The notes beneath the pieces are model-generated. The model had not been told where the DNA came from. It was given only the letters and a program-made list of their open reading frames with translations, and made no database searches. Of a stretch of DNA of 64,000 nt, positions 1 through 11,008 are shown in pieces (within the stretch, counting starts at the first letter, position 1; every line of letters starts with the position of its first letter). The position numbers and the translations under genes were made by a program. Source of the DNA: Archegozetes longisetosus. Taxonomy: Eukaryota; Arthropoda; Arachnida; Sarcoptiformes; Trhypochthoniidae. The stretch covers positions 13,548,387 through 13,612,386 of the forward strand of contig JAEMBT020000006.1 of NCBI GenBank assembly GCA_018873245.2, in the 5' to 3' direction.

Positions 1-842
1 AGAAATACTGATCGCATGGTTAAAAACGATCGCGGGTATTACTTCTTTGGCATCGCAACATGCAGAAGAACAACCGCGAACAAATATTCTGTAAACAAAG
101 GGTTTACATAATTCATTTGATCATAATTTGAAACAGACATAGAGAGAAACTGAATTTTGTAAAATTTCAATTATGTAGGCTAAAAAAAGTTACTCATATC
201 ATATTGAACTGAAATTCGATGACTTTGTAAACATCTGTTACTCTTTTTATGGTTCAAAATGACTATATTTTTACGAAATATAGTAATATCTAGATGTAAT
301 GAATCCATTTATAGTGAAGTCATTTTGTAAAGAGCAAAAATATACTCAATTCGAAGAAATTTTAAGATTTTGAAATATTTTTTTGTATTTGGACTTACGT
401 AGAAGAAATTTTTCATTTGAGTCATTTTGAAATAATTAATTTTTTTGCATTTGTCATAATAATAGTGAATATTCAAGAGAGTGTCTATCAAACTGATGTT
501 TAAGCTATGATTTACCATAATATATTAGATTCAAAATCGATTGAGTCAATTTCAAGAAAAATTTTGTGCCTTCATATCGTGAAACCTCGTTCTCGCTACA
601 GTGAATGAGAAGTACAGTTCAAAGCCATTTGTTATATTTAGGTATTAATGTATTAGATTAATTTCTTTTCTTAACAATACCTTTAGTAAAGAATATTTGT
701 AAACAAAATTTAGTAAGAACCTAATGCATTAGATTTCGATATTTTCTGAGAAACTTTGAAAATTGACTAAAGAATAAAGTTTTTGTCTATAAATATTGCA
801 GAACATCAAAACTAACATTTGATTTGAAGCTTATTCTATATA
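1..842. other. AT-rich intergenic, nothing recognised
   Basis: No reading frame with protein-like composition and no clear repeat was seen on either strand. The short frames present are low-complexity AT translations. Confidence 0.5.
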
Positions 843-844
843 TA

Positions 845-1325
845 CAGATTGTCCAAAATAAAACTAAACCCAGGTAAAGTAGTTGAAGGTCTTTTACAAT
901 TTGATATTTTAATCGCAAGTAAAATCAATTACTCATATACTAAAAATTTGATCTATCAAAATAAACATTTGTTAATCTAATTTGGTATACAAAATGGGGT
1001 TTAGAAATGTTCTCTACCACATATGTTTATTAATACTATTAATTTCAATAATAGTCGCACTCTTTGGTCCTTTTTTACCAAATTTATCAGCAAATTCTTT
1101 AGTTCGATCACAAGATTTAGTTAAAAAATAATTTTTATAAATAAAAGCTTTGCTTTATTGAGAAGACCATTTTAAACGCTACCTTTGTAGCTCAAACATT
1201 ATGATTAAAAAGTTACTTTTCTTTTACTTGTTTCGAACTTTATTCATAAGTTGAATCTAGTCGATGAGTAATTTTAAAGAAAAATTGTACTCAAAATTTG
1301 ACTTTAGTTTAAATTGGACTATCTG
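845..1325. mobile_element. TA-duplicating MITE, family A, copy 1
   Basis: A 481-bp non-coding element. It opens with CAGATTGTCCAAAATAAAAC and closes with the near reverse complement (GGACTATCTG). A TA precedes the left end. A second copy in the same orientation lies at 48153-48639 and aligns along the whole length with scattered substitutions and small gaps. CAG termini with TA target duplication are typical of Tc1/mariner-derived MITEs. It has no coding capacity, so it must have been moved by a transposase from elsewhere. Confidence 0.75.
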
Positions 1326-1972
1326 TGTATCCTTGTAAGGACAAGATGACAAAACATTTGATTGTATAAAATTTCATGAAAAAAGCTTTAAAGCATCGAA
1401 GATCAAACCAAATATTAAACTAAAATCCTACTCAATTCTGCAAGAATCTGAGTCTCTATAACCTAAATCAAATTTTACTATTTCAATTCGAAAATAGCTT
1501 ACGATTAGTTTAAGATAAAACATGACTGATTAGAAATGAAAATAGAAACATATGCTGTAACTTAATGCGCTGAATCATTCTATTTAGAATTAAATAAAAT
1601 ATAAAAAGAAATTTCAACAGTTATATCATATTTTTATAGAACATATTTCCAGCAAAATGAGCACATATTAAAATTATGAAATTAATTTCAAATTTTATTC
1701 AATTAACTGTGAAGCATAAGTTCTATGAAAAATAAATTCTCGGCAACAGAAGACGACGGAATTGATGTGTAGGCTTTGTTAATGTACAAAACTAATTAAT
1801 TATGGCTTTATGGGCCAAAAATATGATTTTAAGTCTAAGCACATAATAGCATAATCGAAAGTACTTGACACATAAGGTATTAAGTTCTAGTAAAAAAAAT
1901 CAAATGAACCTTAACTTTTATTGAAATTTGTGCTGAGAAAGACCGTGAGATTGCACCCAATAATAAATGTAT
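1326..1972. other. AT-rich intergenic, nothing recognised
   Basis: No gene-like frame or repeat was identified between the MITE and the mariner element. Confidence 0.45.
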
Positions 1973-1974
1973 TA

Positions 1975-3235
1975 TTGGGTTATTCATTAAATAAGTAGAG
2001 AATCACACTTAATCTGTACATGTAAAAAAAATTTTATTGAGAATATTTTTGCGTTATTATAAAGTTCTGTTACGAGAAATCAAATTATTTCTGCTTAACG
2101 TTTAATTCCAGTGATTTTTAAAGATTAAAATGTTTAAAATTTCAGCTAATTTCTCTGAACGGGATATTCGGGGTTTGATTGCCTATTATTTGAAACGAAA
2201 TCTAACTTCGAAAGAGTGTTTGGAGGAAATAAATTCGACTTTAGGTGAAGATTCTGTTTCAAGATCTACAGTTTATAACTGGTATCAAGAGTTCAGGTAT
2301 GGTCGAAACTTATTTGATCACATTAAAGTGGTCGACTATCAAATGTAACCACTGAGGAAACTGTGGCAAAAGTTCGGGATCTCGTATGCGTTGATCCATC
2401 AATTTCGGTGCAACAGATCTCGTATGAGTTGGACATCTCTACAAGAATGACACATAAAATAATGCGCAATAACTTAGGCTTAAGACATGTTTGTGTTCGT
2501 TGGGTCCCACACTCACTGACTGACCAACAGAGACCCGAGTGAAAGTGTGCCGACAAAACTGAAGACGATTAGAGAAAAGGGGAATAACTTCATATGCAAT
2601 ATAGTGACTGGTGATGAAACCAATATCTGTTACTATCAAGAGTTATCATCACATGAGTCGAAGGTGTGGCTCTTCGAAGACGAAGAACCTCCAAAAGTTC
2701 CTCGAAGTGAAGTGCACGTTAAAAAGATATTGTATGCGATATTCTTCAGGTCAAGTGGTTTGGTTGCGTGCATCAAGTTGGAAGGACAGTCAACAATCAC
2801 CGCTGACTGGTATTCAAATATATGCCTCAAAGAAGTGTTCGATTCCACCCGCAAAAAGCGGCCAAAATCGGGAATTCGAGGCATACTTTTACATCATGGC
2901 AATGCTAGACTCCATACCTCTTCAATTACATCGAAATTTTTGACTGAAAACAATGTCGAACTGGTACCTCATCTACCCTTCAGTCCAGATTTGGTTCCAG
3001 CAGACTTTTGGCTCCTTAGAAATTTAAACCAAATCTCAAAGGGTCAGCAGTTCGGGTCAGAAGTGAGTCGAATGAACAGTCAACGAATATCTCGAGTCGA
3101 CTATTAGAGAGAAGTGGTGGAAAAGAATGGAGCGGTGTATTCAGGCCAATGGGGACTATTTTTAAATAATTTGTCAAAAAATTTCATACATTTTCACTAT
3201 AAGCCTATTTTTCCACTTATTAATGAATGACCTAA
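1975..3235 (+). mobile_element. Full-length but inactive mariner (DD34D) transposon
   Basis: A 1261-bp Tc1/mariner element with terminal inverted repeats of about 28 bp: left end TTGGGTTATTCATTAAATAA, right end the near complement of that. It is flanked by TA at 1973-1974 and 3236-3237, the family's target duplication. Both ends are present, so it is a complete insertion. The transposase inside is broken (separate entry). Confidence 0.9.
2130..3107 (+). pseudogene. Mariner transposase, decayed
   Basis: Transposase remnant. The N-terminal helix-turn-helix part begins at the ATG at 2130 and contains the mariner-type SRSTVYNWYQEFRYG segment. The middle part (VTTEETVAKVRDLV onward) continues in a second frame, and the catalytic part in a third, so at least two frameshifts and in-frame stops have accumulated. 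Catalytic motifs are VTGDET (first Asp), HHGNAR where the family has HHDNAR, and SPDLVPADFW (third Asp). The second catalytic Asp is therefore Gly. There are 34 residues between the second and third catalytic positions, which defines the DD34D mariner class. The protein would be inactive even without the frameshifts. Confidence 0.9.
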
Positions 3236-3237
3236 TA

Positions 3238-4947
3238 TAATTACAAGACTCAATATAAACTTTTACATCAAAATTACTCATGATGTTGCTGATAAAACTG
3301 ATGAATATTTTTTTACCATATTTGAAATAAAATATTTTTTCTGAAATATTTTATAGTATTTTGGCATTTTATGTATATATGTCACATTTAAAATGTTCAT
3401 TAAAACACAGCATTATAGTATTCTTAAATTGAACTGCTCTATTCATAACGCGATTTTATTGCATTACTCTATTTGGGGTTATCTCAGTTGTGGATTTTTA
3501 AGAAGCCAGTTAATCCAAAATGCTGACATAAACATAATAAAATTTATAAGATTAAATGTTAAATTTTAATCCAATCAATGGAACACATTCCCAATAACCC
3601 TTTACTGGAAATATTTTTGCGAAACCTTGTAATCTTCGTTTGCAAAAAGAGATTTTAAAAACTGAAGTAATATAAGTTTTTCATCTTTATTTTAGTTAAA
3701 GTTTTTTTCAGCTCATTAATTTGTTTAATTTTAGTTAAGAGTTATAGCTAACTTTAACTTTACTAAAAAGAGATTCAAGTTAACTCAAATGTCAACTTAT
3801 AAAGGTCTAACGAACAGTGTAATAAATTCAAACGTTTATAAACTTAAAATTCTTTGAATCTTAAGTAATGCTGGTTTATAGGTGTTCGAAACTAATCTTT
3901 AGTTATAGTGAGAAAATTCATAATTGTTAGCAAAACTTCATTTAGAACTTGGCTAAAATAAATGCAATCTATACGTAATTTAAAAACAAGATTGATTGTG
4001 ATTTCAAACATTTTCTTCGTTTCATCAAATTTTAATTTTAGCTGAATCTCGGATCCAAAAATTTGAACATTTAGTTCTGAATTGTTGACGCTCAAGATTA
4101 AGTGTGTGCTTGAATATCGTCTGTGGTCCATTGCAGCTCTTATATGGCTGCGTTTTTCAAATTTATTCAACTGATCAAATAAAACGACTAAAAATGCGTT
4201 TAGTGTAACTCTGATTTAGGGAAAACAAACGAAGCGACAAAACACTATTTATATTCATAAGATATCAGTATTTCAGACAAAATTGGATATAATTCACATA
4301 AAAACATCAGTAATTTACCTTTCAAATGATATTCGGGGTCCCGGAGTATAAATTATCGAACTTTCTTCTATTATTATATTTATATCAATGATATGAGATG
4401 TAAACCGTATAACTCAAACTCAATTTAATTGAGCAAAATAGAAGTTTAATGATTTCTCTCTTGAAGAAAGCTTGAGTCCACATAAATAGACGAGATGTGA
4501 TATCAAAACTTTTCTGCTCTTAAATTATTTACTGAGTTGTTTTCTGTTGAAGTACACATTCAATAAGTTATGTCAATCGATAAACACAACTGAATAAAAT
4601 ATAACTTTGAATTTAAAACATTGGCTCTGTTTTGATAGGAGAATTTATCTTAAAATTACATACGATATATATATGAATATTTTATAGTAATTGTTTTCAT
4701 TTCTTGGCTCTTATTATTCGAAGTGATCGACATTTGATATTATAATGATTTAATTGATTGTCAGCATTATTCAATGTTTTCTTTGATTAACCGAATTCAG
4801 TTAAAAGTTCAATACAAGTAGTATTAGTGAGAAATGTCTATCAGTTTCGATAAATTTCTTAAATTTTTTTCAATTCAATTCAAATTCTTTTCCTGTTAAG
4901 TTGACTAATAGTCACAAGAATTTATTGCGATATTGACACCATTTGAA
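3238..4947. other. Intergenic, nothing firmly recognised
   Basis: A 92-codon frame on the minus strand at 3892-4170 is the only sizeable one. It has no recognisable motif or splice context and is probably chance. No repeat structure was found. Confidence 0.4.
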
Positions 4948-5031
4948 TATTACATTCCGCCAAATGTCTTTGCCAGCTTTATCATTGTGTGGTGTGCAAA
5001 AGTTGGCAAAGACTTTAGACGGCATGTAATA
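4948..5031 (+). ncRNA. Candidate pre-miRNA-like hairpin (or tiny MITE)
   Basis: An 84-nt inverted repeat. The 32-nt arms 4949-4980 and 4999-5030 pair with only four isolated mismatches plus one G:U pair, around an 18-nt loop. Both arms contain GTCTTTGCCA or its complement (TGGCAAAGAC). Size, arm length, spaced mismatches and loop size resemble an animal miRNA precursor. I do not recognise the mature sequence as a known family. A short foldback transposon relic is the main alternative, since many such relics lie in this window. Confidence 0.3.
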
Positions 5032-5089
5032 CTAGTATAAGAAAATTCTACGACTCATATCATATCTAATTTCTTTACAGTGAAACTTA

Positions 5090-5420
5090 TTGCCGTTGAT
5101 TAAAAAGCTGTGCATAAAATTAGATGAATAACTTATGATTTACATTGTTCTGAAGCAATTGATTTACGCAAATTGGATCCGATGGAGCATTAAGCCAATC
5201 GTGTATTGTCATTAGTGATATATAAGAAGCGCATTTACTTTTCTTTCACATGACTCAACATATCTAGAAGCAATTCTTCCGTTGGTTTCCATAATAGAAT
5301 AAATTCATCGAGCATAAAACTATTGCCTTCTTGAGCAGCAACTTTTCTGTTATCTCGCTCATATAGAACTGTAACTTCCCGTTATCAAAAGCAAATCCAT
5401 TGTTGGATACAAAAACTTAT
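5090..5420 (+). repeat. Interspersed repeat, family B, copy 1
   Basis: Diverged repeat that matches the minus strand of about 45200-45980. Shared stretches include the CATGACTCAACATATCT / CATGTGACTCAACATATCT block and the CAATTGATTTAC block. The other copy is interrupted by a hAT-type MITE, so this copy approximates the pre-insertion sequence. No coding potential is evident and the family is unknown. Confidence 0.6.
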
Positions 5421-6269
5421 TAGTTAATCCATTATTGTTGCTGAACAGCAATATAATATTAAATGGGCTATGGTTTAGTCTAATTTATGAAGCTTTCCAG
5501 GTAATTTTTAGGCCTCTAAATCGTATGTTTTCCCTTTAAGTAAGATATTTTTTCTCGAGAATATTCTCTTAGGGTCTAAAAATCTAGTTAATAGTCAGTA
5601 CAGAAATTTCAGCAAGCTCTTAAACCTATAATTTGCAAAATAAGTCAAATATCTTATTTTTTGTTTAAGCTGTAATATGAAATTTAAACAATTATTAATC
5701 TCTTGAAATTATACTGAGCAGTGAAAGCTTCAACAAATTATGATAAGTAAAGTATGTGACAATATTAGTAGAGTCTAAAAATGTGAGTCAAAGTTTATTT
5801 TATGAAAAATTCTTTTAGTCTAAGTATTTGAACTTGATCAAAGTTTGGTCCTAAAAATACAAGCTTATAAACTAAGTAAAATTCATCCAAACTCAAACGA
5901 AGCGGTGAAAAAAGTTCTATAATTTAGAGTTATACTTTCAATGCATTTAGGGTTATTTTTCATGTGAAAAATCACATACCTTATAGTTGATCAGTGCTAT
6001 TGCATTAGTCATTTTATATTTTACTTTATGTGAAGCTTAAAATAGTCAACACTTTTATCAATATTTTCCCCCAGTATTTTACTACTCAGAGATTTTAATG
6101 AATATACGATTTTTTACTATATAAAAGTAAAACACTGCTGAGTTTTAGTTTTGATGAATTGTACTTCTCAATAAAGAAGTGCTTCGTTATTATAAGAAAT
6201 GATGTAAAGCTGAGTTTATAATTTTCACTTAGCTTTTGCCTAATGGGAAAACTTGAACGAAATGAAGTA
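5421..6269. other. AT-rich intergenic, nothing recognised
   Basis: No gene-like frame or repeat partner was identified. Confidence 0.4.
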
Positions 6270-6563
6270 GATTTAAATGGTAGTGGTTATATTCACGGCA
6301 TTTGCTGCGAAAATAATTGTCAGTTATTTTCGCAGAAAAAAATATTAAAAATTATTTCCCAATTAATTATTCGTAGTTTTTAACTTATTGTAAATAATTT
6401 GAAAAGTAAAGTCATAAATTTATCTATAAACTAAATATTAAGTTTATTTACTTTAAAAACTTTGAATCATGTTAAGTTTTATCGATATTTTGCTAGTTTT
6501 ATAATGATGAAAAAGCTATTTTTAAATAAATTTCTCTTCTATTTAGCAGGTTATACCCCGATT

Positions 6564-6609
6564 GATAGAAATTCACTTTATAGACATTCACTTTATAGAC
6601 ATTCCACTA
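6564..6609 (-). repeat. Short tandem array, inverted partner of 6828-6919
   Basis: About two and a half copies of a 15-16-bp unit (CACTTTATAGACATT) in reverse orientation to the array downstream, separated from it by about 220 bp. The pair forms an inverted repeat that could fold into a stem. Confidence 0.7.
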
Positions 6610-6827
6610 TATTCTACTTTAATTAGAATATTTCTGCATATCTATATTTGAATTTTACTAATTGGTTAGAGTTTGTGTAATCTATCTGTAAACTACGTCT
6701 GAATTAGGTTTCATTGAATCAAACAAAGAGAAAAATGATCACTTTTCAAAATTGGATTCAATTAGATTGTTTAGAATTAACATCAATGATCTCCTCAATA
6801 ACCAGAATTTTCATTAACGAATAATTA

Positions 6828-6919
6828 GTCTATGAAATGAAATGTCTATGAAATGGAATGTCTATGAAGTGGAATGTCTATAAAGCGGATGTCTATAAAG
6901 TGGATGTCTATAAACTGGC
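6828..6919 (+). repeat. Six-copy 15-16-bp tandem array
   Basis: Six consecutive units: GTCTATGAAATGAAAT, GTCTATGAAATGGAAT, GTCTATGAAGTGGAAT, GTCTATAAAGCGGAT, GTCTATAAAGTGGAT and GTCTATAAACTGGCT. The units change progressively along the array, which suggests stepwise duplication. Direct repeats of this kind near element ends often serve as transposase binding sites; that role is inferred. Confidence 0.8.
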
Positions 6920-7368
6920 TCCTCTTTGTTTGATCAAAATTCATTTGATCAAAAACCCTGTTTAACTACCCCGAGAGTGAATTGAGTCCTGTATTCAATA
7001 ATGAATTACTCTGATTTGAAATACCCATTTTATGACACTTTCTAGGAGTTACTCAAATAAAACTAGTATGATATACTTGCAATTTTTATTTTTGCATCTG
7101 TAATAATCTTTATCTTTATATGAACTATACTTTTGGTAAATATAATAACCAACAACTGCTGAATCAATTGATTTAGTAGACTTGATAAAATAAAGCGAAG
7201 CATTCATTATAATTGAGAAAAGTCACCAATTTATCAACGAAGTTATTTAACTGAAAACTAATATGAATGAAAGTTATATGAGGTTTTATTGTTTAAATAC
7301 TAGTTATTTAAAAATAATCTGTGAAAGTCACGTAGTCTCTATTCCTTAGAGACAGCTCTGGTATTTAA

Positions 7369-7620
7369 TCTAACGAGGGAGTTCGGGACTATGTAATAAC
7401 CGATTTCAAAAATATTTTTATGGTATAAATAACATGTCATATGATGTTTGAAAAGGCATATAAAGAATGCTTACCGCTAGACACTTACAAGTTATTACCA
7501 CTCAAAGAGTGATTTCCTATGGCTTATTACTATTGATTCCTATGTATTTTGCCCATCAAAATGTACTCTAATTCAGTCAAATTACTCAATGAATAGTAAC
7601 AATATTGTTAACAATAACGG
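7369..7620 (+). repeat. Half copy of the foldback element at 13060-13989
   Basis: Aligns over about 245 bp with one arm of the large palindrome downstream. It starts at ACGAGGGAGTTCGGGACTAT and runs to CAATATTGTTAA. Only one arm is present, so it is either a solo arm or a truncated insertion. It lies inside the 9-bp-duplication element and so probably inserted after that element. Confidence 0.75.
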
Positions 7621-7962
7621 GATAATTTTTTTTAGAATAAACAACTTAGAGGGTTGGAAACAGAGTTTAATTTTGATCAAACGAAGTGCTCCCTATAAAC
7701 TGGGAAGACACCATTTAACATGAATAAAGTTCGGATAATAAATAAATAACCAAGTTTATTAATCTTTTTTTGCACACCTGCATGAGATTAAGATTTTACA
7801 CTCAAATAGTAAAAACTAGTTAGAAATTTTCACATAAAGAGTATCGCGCTACAAATACTCATAAGAGAAATTGAATACAAAATTTTCTAAATTTTACCGC
7901 GAAAGTAACTAGCAGTTATTTTCGCGGCATTTGCCGTGAATATAACCTCAGCCGATTTAAAT

Positions 7963-9871
7963 ATTTCGTCTCTTGATAATGAAAAATAATTTGACTGATG
8001 AGAATCAGCTTTCAGAAAGTATTTCTTTGGCAAGATATCAATTTTTATGGCAAATTTTTCTCATACTTGAATGCAATTTTTCTGTTAATAAAGACAGATA
8101 CGAATGTTCACAAATCTGTCAAAAGTAAAAGTTTTTTACTAGATATTTATGTTTGTATTTCTTGTATTTTTTCAACTGCAATGCATTATTTATTGAAAGT
8201 CGATAGCTCTAAGCGACTTGTGTTTGATGTTTGCTAAGCACTGGTAAATCATTAATTAGAAAAGCATTTGATTGCACGACATTCAAGTCTACTCACGCTT
8301 TCGAAAAATATGAAAAACTTTGTGGCAAATCGTAGGATCAATTCTCATTTCTTTTTAATTCTAATCGAGAGTAAACCGATTGCATGAATTTTTTTGAATT
8401 TGTTTTTTAATATCTGATTAGAAAATTAGTGCTAAACACAGAATACAACCTGACACTGGAGTTTTCTGTCGTTTAAATATTAAGAGCAATCTGCCAAGTA
8501 TTGTTTTTAAAAATGTACCGAATTCCTTATAATATTATCTGAATTGATTTCAGTTCAAGTGTTAATAAGTGTTAAGCAACAATTCAATGTTTAAAATTAA
8601 ATTTTAAAAAGATTCCGAATTTGATACTAGTTCACAATAGACAAAGCGAGCGACAAACAAAGAACAGAGCGTTCATTAGAATATAGGAAATGGGTCTCAT
8701 AAGAACTTTATCCAAAAATCCGTTTTATCAATATATTGATCAGAAAAGTTAGTGCTTTGATCGTCATTCAGAACATCACTTTTATTGACAGATATTAGAT
8801 TCCATTCAAACATTGACTTAGGAATCAAAATATCTGAACAAATGACAGTCAAATCGAGTAAACATAAAGAGTTGTTCAACAATTTGATGGCTATTGAATT
8901 TCAAGTCAAAATGTGATTATTGACTGCTTTTCAACTGCCTTCGAAAAATGAAGTCAATATATTTATGAGAAATACATGACTTATGCATAAGAGATTGGAC
9001 TAAATTACAGTTATTTTAATATTTGAAGATTGATTTGCATAATTTGTGTGATAACCAGTGCAGAATTGTTTGCTTGAGTGATATATCTATAAGTGTCATA
9101 TCTTTAGATTTTTTAGAATTATAATAAAATTATGAAAAAATTACTTATTATTCTTATCATTTGTAAAATAAATTCAATGTTTGAATTTCTAATATCTTTC
9201 TAAGCACATTTTTCAAAATGAAAGTTCAAAACGGGACAACTAATTGTCCCGTTTAGAGATTTTGGTATGATGGGATTTCTGTCTTTTATCTTTAAGAAGA
9301 CGGGTTGTCCCGTCAAAAACGAGACGGGTGGTCGCCCTAGCTATAAATCAGCAAAAATTTAGTATTTTTATCACTTTATCACGTGCTCAACAAAAATAAA
9401 TTTTTCCAATTAAGCCATTATTTTAGATATTTAATGAATTATAGATAAATATTAGTTCTTTAAATTGCTTGTTTGCGCAGTCGTTTTCATAGCATGAGCG
9501 CTGTACTGACTGCACCAATAAATAGCCTTGAGATTAAAAAGATTTCTTAGTCTAAACAGTTATAGAATAGTGGTATATCTCGAGAACCACACATCAGTCT
9601 GAAAGCTAATCAAAATTCAGATCTGATTCGGTGAAATAATTATTAGAAATCTAATTACTGGAAAACTAAAAATAAATACTTTCAAGGTTTTAACGGATCT
9701 GAAAATTTGTTATTTATTCTAAAGTCACATTTGCTTCTCATAATATTTAAAATCAATATTTCATAAATTGAATTACTTGATTGCTTTGAACAAAGTTTTA
9801 CATTACTTGAAAATGCATTGAGTGACGATCACGACAAATAATTGAGGGCCAAAACAACCAATTCAGACAAA
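7963..9871. other. Intergenic; possible decayed hAT end near 9230-9345
   Basis: Mostly plain AT-rich sequence. At 9230-9340 there are inverted CGGGACAA/TTGTCCCG words ending in GGTGGTCGCCCTA, which resembles the right end of the hAT-type MITE at 63.6 kb. No left end was found. Frames at 7998-8237 (+) and 8697-8882 (-) look like chance. Confidence 0.35.
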
Positions 9872-11008
9872 ATGTTTTGTTGTTTCCGTTTCATTCGTCA
9901 GCTCTATATTGAAAAGTTCAGAGCAACAATTGTTAGTGTTATGTTCGACTTATTTTCGATAAGCGGTCCAATCGATTGCTTAAAAACTATTGAATACTAT
10001 TCACTCAGATTTTGTGTCATCTCATCGACATTCGAAGAATATTCAAACGCAAAAATAAATAAATCAAGAAGAATAAAGTCAATAATTGTGGTTGTATTCC
10101 AGATACTGATGTCGACACGATTTTTATATTTATCGTCAACAGAAGATCCATATATTTGGTCTGTTTTAGGCGACACACTATATGTGATCGGAGGCAGATA
10201 TCATATTTGCATCTGTTTAGCAAATATTGGCTATGCCATCGCAGTCATTCGTTTGATAACAATCTTCTCGGAATCAAATCAGAAAATGCATTGGACCAAA
10301 GTTTTTATTCCAATGATCAATGGAGTGAAGCATCCTTCAGAATTATCATTGACTGAAAAACAGTATCTCAAACTTAAAATCAAGTCAAAACTGGTCTTAT
10401 TCTTTTGTCTCGATTGTGGAACTTTCGGACCAATGGTTTGCGCAATACTTGCATTCGGTTATTGTGGATATTTTGCATACTATAATCCGATATTCAATGT
10501 TTGGCTAATCATTTTCTGGTTCATAATACTAGTTATATGGGCTCTATTGTCAGGATCTGGTGCCATGCTCTTGATTGGATTCTTTTATCTGAACACACTT
10601 TACATAAGATATAGATTTGAAGGCATTCGACAAGAAATCGATGAATTAATTAATAAAATCTATTGTAGAAACAATTTAGAGCACGAAAGCGATTGCACCA
10701 AAATTTTATTCAAGTCTTATTGCGCTTCACAATTAAATAAGATTATGGATCGACATAAAAGCGTTTCAACGATTGTCTATCAGAGTAACAAATACTGGTC
10801 TTTATTCCTTGGATCTCTATACTTATTGGTCACACCTTATATGCATTTTTCTGTTTACATCTTATTTTTTGTTCCGTTGAATTTGTTGATTAAATCAATT
10901 TTCATATTTTTGTCATTACAAGTCATTTTTGGGCTTTTCCTAGTGACGAGCAGAGCGACAATTGTTTCTAAGCAGGTAATCAATAACTTATCTATTAATA
11001 ATTACTAG
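9872..11008 (+). CDS. Multi-pass membrane protein, gustatory/odorant-receptor-like
   Basis: Encodes 378 residues from the ATG at 9872. The frame stays open a further ten codons upstream, but without an ATG. Six or seven hydrophobic segments are visible, among them IIVVVFQILMSTRFLYL, LVLFFCLDCGTFGPMVCAIL and the long pair around FNVWLIIFWFIILVIWALLS. The stretch HKSVSTIVYQSNKYWSLFLG followed by hydrophobic helices matches the layout of the insect chemoreceptor (GR/OR) superfamily before its last helix, but the TY-QF signature is absent. A good donor, AAGCAG|GTAATC, lies at 10975/10976. Splicing there could add a C-terminal exon with the last helix, though I could not find one. Against this, AATAAA lies about 90 bp after the stop. 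Family assignment is tentative; that it is a real membrane-protein gene is fairly secure. Confidence 0.7.
   Translation: MFCCFRFIRQLYIEKFRATIVSVMFDLFSISGPIDCLKTIEYYSLRFCVISSTFEEYSNAKINKSRRIKSIIVVVFQILMSTRFLYLSSTEDPYIWSVLGDTLYVIGGRYHICICLANIGYAIAVIRLITIFSESNQKMHWTKVFIPMINGVKHPSELSLTEKQYLKLKIKSKLVLFFCLDCGTFGPMVCAILAFGYCGYFAYYNPIFNVWLIIFWFIILVIWALLSGSGAMLLIGFFYLNTLYIRYRFEGIRQEIDELINKIYCRNNLEHESDCTKILFKSYCASQLNKIMDRHKSVSTIVYQSNKYWSLFLGSLYLLVTPYMHFSVYILFFVPLNLLIKSIFIFLSLQVIFGLFLVTSRATIVSKQVINNLSINNY

Larger units (their letters stand above)
6279..7953. mobile_element. Non-autonomous TIR transposon with 9-bp target duplication
   Basis: A 1675-bp element bounded by GATTTAAAT on both sides (6270-6278 and 7954-7962), read here as a 9-bp target duplication. 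Termini begin GG, and both ends share GGTTATATTCACGGC in inverted orientation. Just inside each end lies a stem-loop: on the left, a perfect 12-bp stem (CTGCGAAAATAA) with a 7-nt loop; on the right, a slightly imperfect equivalent. No transposase frame is present. A 9-bp duplication suggests a Mutator-like or Merlin-like origin, but the family is not recognised. It contains inverted short arrays and half of a foldback element (separate entries). Confidence 0.65.

Noticed and set aside
3892-4170. 92-codon minus-strand gene
   Set aside because: No motif, signal, membrane segment or splice support; plausible by chance in a window this size.
7998-8237. 79-codon plus-strand gene
   Set aside because: Hydrophobic only because AT-rich codons give Phe, Ile and Leu; no context.
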